A stretch of DNA of 64,000 nucleotides from NCBI GenBank assembly GCA_027574665.1, contig CM050672.1, positions 8,168,001 to 8,232,000 of the forward strand. The letters run 5' to 3'. Made by a program: the position numbers and the translations under genes. The notes under the pieces were generated by a model that had not been told where the DNA came from, did not search any database, and worked only from the letters and a program-made list of their open reading frames with translations. This document shows positions 55,455 through 64,000 of the stretch, piece by piece; positions within the stretch are counted from its first letter, which is position 1, and every line of letters starts with the position of its first letter. Source of the DNA: Rhynochetos jubatus (lineage: Eukaryota > Chordata > Aves > Eurypygiformes > Rhynochetidae).

Positions 55455-58400
55455 TCACACCTCCGTCTGGAAGTCTCCGTCGGCCGCATCCAGGCCGGCG
55501 CAGGGGCCCTCCCAGTCCCCGCGGCGCAGGTCCAGCCGGTCGCGCCGGGCGCTGGGCAGGGAGCCCAGCGTCATGGCCTTGAAGGTGCTCCACGGCTTCG
55601 GCGGCGCTGCCGGCGGCTCCTCCGGGCTGGCCGCGTCCTGCGGGGCGAGCGGCGGCTGCGGCAAGTGGCCGGGGCGCGTGGGCACCCAGCCCCAGGGGCA
55701 GAGCCACCCCCCTGTACCCAACCCCAGGGCCCTACAGCCCCTAGCCAGGATGGGATGGATCCAGCTCTGGCTGGGATGGGATGGATCCATCTCCCCGGGA
55801 TGCTCAGGCACTTACGTTGGCCGTGCTCTTCTCCCCGGCGCCCGACGAGACGCTCCACCGCTTCTCTCGCTGCGGAAAAAAGGCGCAGCGCTCAGCCCCA
55901 GCACCCTCGCGGAGATGCCCCAGCTCCCCGTGTCCATGCCGAGATGGAGGGGTGTGCGGGAACAGGCCAGGGGCAGGATGGGACCCCCCTCAAGGACCTC
56001 ACCTTGGAGGAGCCGGCAGCCGGAGCCCGGTACCGGTCCAGCGTGTGAAACTTCTGGTTGAGCTCGTGGTAGAGCTCGGAGTGACGCTTCCGCGTGTGCA
56101 TCACCTTCTGCGGGGCCAGAGCAGAGCCCGCGGCCGTCAGCGCCGGCACGGCTCCTGACCCCGTCCCCATCCTGTCCCCTCACCCCCTGCCACCCTGGGG
56201 CACCCCGGGCAGTGCCGCCTGCGGCGCTGGCGGTGAAGGAGCCAACGCTCGTTGTCACTTGGGATAAAACTCCCCGGAGCTCGGCTGCCGCTTCGGTGAC
56301 GGCGAGCCAGAGGGATCCAGGGACAAGGCGATTCCATCCCCAAATGGGACAGGCTCTGCCTGGCAGGGGACAGCACCCGACCCCAGCGTGACACCCGCTG
56401 CCGTGGCCGGACTTACCTCAAAGTCCAGATCGGAGTACCGCAACCTTTTCCTCTGGCAGGGGACACGCAGGGCCCGGAGCAGGGGGGGAGGAGGGGGAGA
56501 AGAAACGGGAAAGGTGTTTGGAGGGCCTGGGGGCGCGGGGGGAGCGGGGCAGGGGGATGCACATGCCGCCCCAAGCCATGCCACGTGCAGGGGACAGACA
56601 CGGGGGCTCCCGGCCGAGCCGGGGGACGTGCATCTTCCCCCTCCGAGCTCTGGGGGCGAAGCCAGCCCCACGCGAAGGGTGGGGGGACCGGGCAGCGAGC
56701 GTGGGGGCGACTCACGCGACCCTGTCCTTCCACGCTCCCCCAGCCCCCTCCCACACATCTCCCTCCCCACACACGTGTCCGTGGGTGCGCTCGCACGCCC
56801 CCGCTCCCCCCTCCCCCGGCTCACCTCCAGGGACCCCACTTTCATGGCGGAGCCGGGGACGGTGCGGGGCATGGTGCGGCTGCGCTCCGAGAGCTCCGAG
56901 GCCAGGATCTGCCGGACGGTGGGGTGTTGCTTGAACTGGAGGCTGTAGGGAGCCTTCACCGTCCCGTAGGGCTGGCTCAAGTTCACGTTGACGTGGTCCA
57001 CCGCGACGAAGCCGGGGTAAGCGTCCCCCTCGGCCGCCGGGCGCCCCGTCCCGCCGGGCACTCCCTCCTCGGTGCCGGGACCCAGGGTGCCCTCCTCCCG
57101 CGGGAAGGGCTTGAGGCTGCCTGTCCGTCGGGGCAGCACCATGTAGTCGCTCTCCCGGGGGGGCTCGGGGGCGCGCAGCCAGCCGTATTCCAGGGGCCGG
57201 AGGCTGCTCTCCGTGCACAGGTAGACGGGACCCGGAGTCTCCAAGCCGAGCGGTTGTGCCGGAGGGTCACCCAGCTCGCTCAAGCCCGCCACCACGTTGG
57301 GTGTCATCTTGGGGACCTGGACCAGGATGCTGGCCGGAGGGATGTTCCCTGGCAGGCTGGAGAAGCCCAGGCCACCCTCGGGGGTGGTGTTGAGTTTGGG
57401 GTCTTCGTCCCCGTCCAGGGAGATGCGGGACAAGGTGCCGGTGATGGTGGCAGGGTTGCAGGTGTTCACCTCCTTGAACAGCACTGCGGGCGGGGAACGG
57501 GGTCAGCGCCGGCCCTGGGGGGTCCCAGGGGAGGGCGGGGAGGCTGGACCTCCCCCAGTGTGGCACAGTGACATCCCTGTCCCCAGGGCAGGGGACACCT
57601 CACCTGTCTGACACGCCAGGTCAACGTCCTTTTCAAAATCTGTCTATAAAAATACAGGAGGAGGGGACAGAGAGCGAGAGGGGGAGGGGAGACAGGGAAA
57701 TGAATGCACCTTGGCCAGCACGGGGAGCAACGGGGACCCTGCCCCAGTGGTCCCAGCCCACCCAGTGCACCCCAGACCACCCCAGTCCACTCCAGCCTAT
57801 CCCGGTTCACTCCAGCCCACCCCAGTCAATCCCAACCTGCCCCAACCCACTGCTGTCCATCTCAGCCCACCCCAGCCCACCCCATCCTATCCCATTCCAG
57901 TCCATGCAAGCCTGTCCCAGTCCTTCCCATCCCATCGCAGTTTATCCCAGCCCATCCCAGTCCATCCCATCCCAGTTCAGTCCAGCTCAGCCCACCCCAG
58001 TCCGTCCCAGCCTGTCCCAGGCCATCCCAGCCCATCCCAGGCCATCCTGTCCCATTATGTACCAGCCCAGCCCACCCCAGTCCATCCCAGCCCATCCCAG
58101 TCCATCCCATCCCAGTTCAGCCCAGCTCAGCCCACCCCAGTCCACCACAGCCTGTCCCAGTCTGTCCTGTCCCGTCCTGTCCCAGCCCAGCTCAGCCCAC
58201 CCCAGTCCATCCCAGCCCACCCCAGTCCATCCTGTCCCATCCCATCCCAGTCCCTCCCAGCCCACCCCAGTCCATCCCAGCCTATTTTGTCCCATCCCAT
58301 CCCAGACTACCCCATTCCATCCCAGCCCACCCCAGTCCCTCCCAGCCCACCCCAGTCCATCCCAGCCCATTTTGTCCCATCCCAGCCCAGACTACCCCAT

Positions 58401-61400
58401 TCCATCCCAGCCCACCCCAGTCTATCCCAGCCCATCCCAGGCCATCCCAGCCTGTCCTGTCCCATGCCATTCCAGTCCAGCCCAGCCCAGCCCGTCCCAG
58501 TCTGTTCTGTCCCATCTGGCCCCAGCCCAGTGCAGTCCATCCCAGCTCATCCCAGTCCATCCCAGCCCAGTCTGTCCCGTCCCGTCCCAGCCCACCGCAG
58601 TCCATCCCAGTCCGTCCCAGTATACCCCAGTCCTGCTGCGCTCACCAGGATCTGCACCTGCCCGTTCTTGCAGGAGTCGGGCGAGTTTTCGCTCTCCTCG
58701 CCCCTGCACCCCCCCATCTGACACTTCACCACGTCCTGGACCTGCCGGGACAGAGCCGGTCACGGCGCCGCGACCGGGGGAAGGGTCCCCCCGTTTCCCA
58801 GCACCACCCCCCGCCCCCCCCCCCCCCAGGGCCGCCCCACCTCTCGGCGCAGGAAGCCGTGCACGGTGATGATGACGAAGCCCTGGACGGAGCTGAAGAC
58901 GGCGAAGAGGACCTGGAAGAGGATGGAGCGCCGGTCGGTCATGGCGAGCACGGCCGACATCCAGGTCAGCGCCAGCAGAGGCAGGACCACGCAGGAGCTC
59001 CACAGCGATGCCCTGGGGGGGGGGCAGGGAGAGAGGGAAGGGGGTGAGCCCGCTGCCCCCCCATCCGTGAGCCCCATGACAGCATCCCCCCTCCCCCCCG
59101 AGCATCGCCACCCGCAAGCGTGGCCGGGGCACAGCGTGGCACGGAGACCCTGCGGATGATGTGTGCCCACCGGGAATCCCCCATCCCCGCCCCCGCCTCA
59201 TCTGTGGTGGCCCCCCCCAAGGCTGGGGTGTCCCAAGCCCCTGGCTTAGGGCAAGGGGGTCTGTGGGCTCCTTCTGGTCCCCCCACGGGCTGACCTGGCC
59301 CCAGGCAGGGCGCAGCCACGCGTGTCCCTGCCCCGTACAGGCAGTGAGGGCACGGGAGGGGGGGGGGCACAGGGGCCACCGTCCCCCTCCCAGAGCCACA
59401 GGAACAGCTGAGGGGGGGGGTCTCTCTACTTTAGCCGTAAATTTTGGGGCTGGTTCTTCTCCAACCAGAGCCTGGGGAGCAGGGACTTCAGCTGAGCAGG
59501 GGGGGCAGAGGTCATGGCCCCCCCTGGACACGTCTCCGCCAGCACCCACGCCAGGAGGAGGGTCCCAGGGCCCCCCATGCCCTCCCCACTCCCAAGTCGC
59601 CCCCAGGGGAGGGGAGCCGAGCCCCCCCCGCGCCCCACAATGAGGTGACCTGCCATGCCATGCCATGCAGATGTGATGGCCGCGGTGGGGGGCCCCCCCG
59701 CCCCCAGGGCCGCCCCGAGCACACAGCCTTCGCCCTGCCTGCAGGACCCCCAGCCCGGAGCCCGCCCCCCACCCCGCAGGGCGACGCCCAGAGCCCACCC
59801 TGGGGTCCAAGGCTGTGCTCGGGGCGGGGTGGGGGGGGAGGCGAAGCGGGCGTGGGGGTGGGGGGACACTAACATGGCGCTGCTGGCGGTGGCGGAGGTC
59901 ACGGCCGTGCTGGACACCACGCCGCACTTGGTGCATTTCAGCAGCAGGCTGCCGCAGGGGGGGGGCTTGGAGCTACGCGCCCACCACCCCCCCGGCGCCC
60001 CGCGGCCAGCGCCGGGCCAGGCGGGGATGCGGGCGGGGGGAGCAAGGCCGGGGGAGAGCGGGATGGTGGGGATGGGGAGGAGGAGGGATGGACAGACAGA
60101 TGGATGGACGGATAGATGGAGGGAGGGAGGGAGGGATGGGTGGGTGGACGGATGGACGGACGGGTGGACAGAGTGCGGGATGGACAGAAGGACGGCAGAA
60201 CGGAAGGATGGATGGAGGGAAGGAGGGAGGGAGGGATGGACGGACGGGTGGACGGAGGGAGGGAGTTAGGGAGGGAGGGATGGACGGAAGGACAGAAGGA
60301 CGGAGGGAGAGAGGGACGGAAGGATGGATGGATGGATGGATGGATGGATGGATGGATGGATGGATGGATGGATGGATGGATGGATGGACGGACGGGTGGA
60401 TGGACGGACGGGTGGATGGACGGTGGACGGGTGGGTGGAAAAACACAAGCAAAAAGCAAATGGGAGAAGGAAAAGAGAGAGAGAGAGAGAGAGAGCTGGG
60501 TTAGTCGAGGGCGGCAGCGGTCGTTAATGACGAGCGGGGTGGCCAAGCGGCAGCAGGACGGGGCGGGCAGGGCTCAGCCGCCTCCGCTGGCGGCAGGGAC
60601 AGGGGTCTGCAGCACGTGGCTCCCCCTTGCCTGGGGGAAGGTGTTGGGGTGACTACCCCCTCCCTCTGGCTACTGCTCCTCCAGCAGCCCCCAACAAGGG
60701 GCTGCAGTTGCCCCGGGCTTGGTCCCCACCGCCCACTGATGAGGTGAAGTCTGCCCCGTTCTCAGCCCGCTCCCGGGGGAGCCCCCATGCCACGCCGGGA
60801 GGTAGCGGCAGGGTGCTCTGCGCCGACCCCCGGGACAGCCCCGCGGGGCGCAGGGCACTTACCCAGCTCGCTGCTTTTTGGACTTATCTGAAATGCCGTC
60901 GCGGGCCATGAGCTTGTTGAACACGATGATGCCCACCAGCATGTTCACCTTGGGTGAGAGCGGCACCGCGGTCAGGGCACGCAGCCCGCGGCGAGCCGGG
61001 GCTGGCAGGAGCTGCCACGCGCCGGGGGAGGTGTTCTTGGGGGGGGGGTCCAGGGCTCGGGGTGAGCTCACCAGCACGATGACAGCAGCGGGTCCCACGA
61101 AGGCGTAGAGCAAACCCCCCTCCAGTGAGAGCCAGCAGCTGCGAGGGACCATGGCGTGTCAGGGGCTGCCTGGAGGGGATGTCCCATCCCCACCCCCTGC
61201 TCCTAGCCCCCCAGCCCCGTGCCCCACCCCCGTCCCCACGTACTAGCTCGCCGTCCCATAGCCTTTGGTCCGCGTGAAGCCAACGGAGACGGCAACCACG
61301 AGGGCTGGCAACCCTGGAGAGGGGAGACGAGGCTGGAGCTGCCGGGGGACAGCATCACTGTCCCCCACCCCCCAGCATCACCCCTGTGCCAGCCCCCAGG

Positions 61401-63150
61401 GATGGGGACAAAGGTAGGACCCTTCTGGCAGTTCCCCATCATCAGAGGGTGCCACGTCGCAGGGACCAAGGCTCCTTCCCTCCACTGTGCCTCAGTTTCC
61501 CCTTCTGATAACCCTCAGGACGAACAGGGAGGGGTGCGCAGTGCCACCCCCCGGCCCCCCCAGCCCTGGAACCAGCCCTGCCGGGCTCTTACCCCATCCC
61601 AAGCACAGGAAGCGCTTCCTGACCAGGCGTGTCCGGATCCGGCCGATCACCGCCAGGTAGGACTGCCAGGCCTCCGTCAGCACCCAGCAGAAGGACGAGA
61701 GGAAGAAGAAGTGGAGGAAGGCAGCCGTCATGGTGCACACGCCCTGCGGGGACGCGGGCACATCGGGGGGGGGGCATCGTGGCCCCCCCCGTGGCCGCCC
61801 ACCCGGCACCGCGGTGGTTAAATGCCCAGGCGAGGTTTGTGTCGCCGGACGCAAAGGGTTTAATCCTGGGATCGAGTTAATCCAAATCCAATCTGCTGCT
61901 GGGAGCCAGGAAGGGATGAGGCGACCGTCCGGGAAGGGAGAGCTCGGACCCCGCTGCAGCCCCCGTGCCCGGTTGGGGACCCCACGAGGGTGGGGGCACG
62001 GTGGGGGCACCCACCTTGCTGAGCATCTGGGACTGGCCGACGAGGATGAGGATGTTGGAGGCCAGGATGGAAATGCAGAAGTTGAGCAGGATGATGGAGC
62101 GCTCCGACTTGATGAACCTGCGAGCAGGAGCAGCGTGGGGCCAGGGTGCCAGCCTGTCCCTGTCCCGTGTCACTGTCCCTGTCCTGTGTCCCTGTCCCGT
62201 GTCCCCTGTGTGAAACCAGCAACGGTGCCGGGCACGTCTCCCATGGGGGTTATTCTCTTCCCACCACTTTGCATTTAATCACATTAATCAATCACTTCAC
62301 TCATGCCTTGGCCCCCCTTCACAGCCCCCTCCCCACATGGTCTCACCCTCCCCCCCGTGTCCCCAACTGTCCCCTGTCACCTCCAGAAGGCAGCGTAGAT
62401 CACCAGCAGCGTCACCAGGGCCATGCAGGACACGGCGCAGCCGATCATCAGTGGCACCGACGGGGTGCCCGTGGGGTCCATGGCCTGGGAGGGGACAGGA
62501 GGGGACATGGCTGCTCCCTGCAAGCCCCCCTGCCCCCCCCGCCGGGTCTCTCCACCCCTCCACCCCCCATTGGGGACCCCCGGGTGGCAGAGGGGGTCGG
62601 TGGCGGCAGTGGCGTAGCCAAGGCGCCTTCCTGGGGACCTGTGCCCATCTCCATGCCGACGGGGGATGCGGGCAGAATAGCAATGGGGTGGGGGGATGCC
62701 TGGGGCTGCCCCCTCCCCTCCTTAAACACAGCAATGCCCCACATCGAGCCCTACAGACCATGGCAGCCCCCCTAACCGCCCAAGCCCACCCTCAGGGTCC
62801 CAAGGGGTGCACCCTGGGCTGGTGGGAGACATCCCCCTCACCCCCATCCCACCCTGTTGAGGTGACTGTAGGCAACGCAGCCCCTGCCCATCCCCATCCT
62901 TCCTGGGGACCCCCACCTCAGCCAGGCCCTGAAGCTCAGGGATGGCCCCCCATCCATGACCCATGGCCGCAGCCGGCTCATCCCTGTCCCTATCCCTGTC
63001 CCTGTCCCCGTCCTGTCCCCTACCAGGTCCCTGGGCAGCTGGGCAAGCACGGCGAAGGTGGCGAGCTGGCGGCACTGGCATTTGGTGTGCGCGGGGAGGG
63101 TCTCCAGCGTTTGGCAGCTCTCCGTGTCCCAGTTTCCCAAGCCAGCATCC
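55455..63150 (-). CDS. ADGRB2: ADGRB2 (BAI2) adhesion GPCR, 3' part: GPS, 7TM and cytoplasmic tail
   Basis: Brain adhesion receptor of the plasma membrane. Exons on the minus strand: 63024-63150, 62381-62484, 62015-62117, 61593-61743, 61244-61313, 61072-61138, 60863-60948, 59874-59948, 58841-59012, 58646-58741, 57604-57643, 56825-57483, 56417-56452, 56003-56107, 55816-55869, 55455-55637. Together they give 2128 nt, about 708 residues, in continuous phase. The first exon carries the GPS ([11 protein letters not shown], then [14 protein letters not shown]). TM1 lies in 62381-62484, TM2 in 62015-62117 ([19 protein letters not shown]), TM3 in 61593-61743, TM4 in 61244-61313, TM5 across 61072-61138 and 60863-60948, TM6-7 in 58841-59012. 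The tail includes [32 protein letters not shown] and the PDZ ligand QTEV before the stop (55455-55457). The thrombospondin repeats, hormone-binding region and most of the GAIN domain lie beyond 64000. [11 protein letters not shown] and SDLDFE separate it from BAI1 and BAI3. Confidence 0.95.
57741..58632. repeat. (CCCAN)n-type satellite array filling an ADGRB2 intron
   Basis: About 890 bp of 5-bp-based units (cccag, cccat, tccag and similar), organised in higher-order blocks such as cccagcccaccccagtccat. It occupies about 90 per cent of the 57644-58645 intron and begins about 13 nt inside the donor of exon 58646-58741. On the transcript it reads as repeated GGGNTGG. Long frames on both strands are artefacts. 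Confidence 0.95.
60083..60440. repeat. (GGAT/GGAC)n tetranucleotide array with a GA tract in an ADGRB2 intron
   Basis: About 360 bp of ggat, ggac, agac and ggga tetramers, with a pure ggat run around 60319-60386, followed by a (GA)n tract at 60474-60494. It lies in the 59949-60862 intron. Pure stretches make it a likely polymorphic microsatellite. Confidence 0.95.
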
Positions 63151-64000
63151 CTGATTAATGGGACGAGAGCGAGGGAGAGCAATTGGAAACCATCAACCGC
63201 GCAGCCCCTCGAGCCTCTCCCCGGTTAACCCTTTGCTGGACCCTGCAGATTTTGGGGGAGGGGGCTGACAGGGGTCAAGTTAATGGTCCCAGCCCGTCGC
63301 TGGGGGTGAAGCCATCCCACCTTCCCCCCGTGCCCCCAGCGCTGATCCTCCCGGGAGCAGCACAACACGACGGCTTGACTTCTAATCATCGCCCCCAGGT
63401 TTGGGGGGGGGCAAATCACAGAGGGGGGAGGGCCAGGCCCAGGAGGAGGGGTGGTAGGGATGGGGCGGGTCTGGGGAAGCACTGGGGCAGGCGGGAGCAG
63501 TCCCCGGGGAATCCAAACCTAGAGCTGCCGGGAGCAGGTGATGCTCCCCTCCCGCCATGGGGACCCCCCGAGAGGGGGTGCCCCATGGTGATGCTGGCCA
63601 TGCACAGGGAGAGCAGCCACCGCTCCCAGCAAGGCGGGAAAACTGGGAATGGGGTCTGTGGGACAGCTGGGGACACAGTGTCCTCCCCCCGGGCCAGGCT
63701 GAGACCTGCCGCACTCATCACAGCCACACGCTTGCCATATCGGAACCAGTGACCCCGCGCTGCAGAGCACACGCAGGCACCTGGGTGGGGGGGCCCAGCA
63801 CTGCTGCCCCCCCTGCCATGCCCTACTTTTCCCAGCTCCTGCCAGAGCGGAGGGCTCTGCGTGAACAAATGGGATGTGACAGGCTGGCGCGTCCGTCCCT
63901 GGCGGCACGCGGGGCCACGGCAACCCCCTGGTGGCCCAAGCCACCCGCCCCAGCCACAGGGGAGGGGGGCACAGGTGGCGCTCCGCCTCCCTCCTGCCAC
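63151..64000 (-). other. ADGRB2: ADGRB2 intron upstream of the GPS exon
   Basis: No exon resembling the GAIN domain, and no RNA gene or repeat family, was recognised between the GPS exon acceptor (at 63151) and the window end. The gene must continue to the right. Confidence 0.6.

Noticed and set aside
57568-58869. Plus-strand 433-codon Pro/Ser/His-rich open frame
   Set aside because: It is the antisense reading of the pentamer array in an ADGRB2 intron.
58422-59936. A 504-codon open frame on the minus strand
   Set aside because: It runs through ADGRB2 exons in the wrong frame, an intron and the CCCAN array. The absence of stops comes from GC-rich and repetitive sequence; the true exons read in another frame with splice signals.
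63416-64000. Possible further ADGRB2 exon in the last 600 bases
   Set aside because: Minus-strand frames there show no GAIN-domain residues and no in-phase acceptor/donor pair that would join the GPS exon.

Overview
The window is vertebrate nuclear DNA and almost certainly avian. It is very GC-rich, with short introns, CpG-rich promoters and many G/C-rich minisatellites, which is typical of a bird microchromosome. A CR1 LINE 3' fragment (about 2398-2999, ending in the CR1 tail before position 3000) is the classic bird/reptile repeat. Five protein-coding genes are recognisable by reading exons with consistent splice phases: KCNQ4 (+, 5' end outside the window), TINAGL1 (+, complete), PEF1 (-, complete), COL16A1 (-, complete) and ADGRB2/BAI2 (-, 5' half outside the window). 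The set TINAGL1-PEF1-COL16A1-ADGRB2 matches human 1p35 synteny and, from memory, chicken chromosome 23. The species cannot be named from the sequence alone.

Layout. 1-2137 is KCNQ4 intron 1. KCNQ4 exons 2-14 run from 2138 to 10829, followed by a long 3' UTR to about 12460. 12.46-14.79 kb is intergenic and holds a perfect 35-bp-arm hairpin. TINAGL1 has a TATA-like/GC-box promoter near 14.79 kb, coding exons 15371-22347 and a 3' UTR reaching an AT-rich stretch near 23.05 kb. A minisatellite lies in the convergent gap before the PEF1 poly(A) signal (24373). PEF1 spans 24942-27744 with a CRE/CCAAT/ETS/GC-box promoter just above it. COL16A1 occupies 28901-49095 plus a noncoding first exon near 49945. 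I could trace 70 coding exons (1614 codons), all in phase. 50.1-54.9 kb is intergenic with islands of TAATTA-type motifs. ADGRB2 fills 54.9-63.2 kb: the GPS, the seven-transmembrane domain and the complete cytoplasmic tail ending in a PDZ ligand. From 63.15 kb to the end I see only intron.

The genes do not form one pathway. KCNQ4 is an M-type potassium channel. TINAGL1 and COL16A1 are extracellular-matrix proteins. PEF1 is a calcium-sensing adaptor of ER export. ADGRB2 is an adhesion GPCR. No wholly new system was found. The observations most worth checking are: four 100-bp tandem copies of the KCNQ4 exon 5 splice acceptor plus exon start; a 23-nt inverted-repeat pair in a KCNQ4 intron; the perfect hairpin between KCNQ4 and TINAGL1; loss of the GPS cleavage consensus in ADGRB2; a lost CXXC cysteine in COL16A1; and a recurring pattern of minisatellites sitting within a few tens of bases of splice sites.
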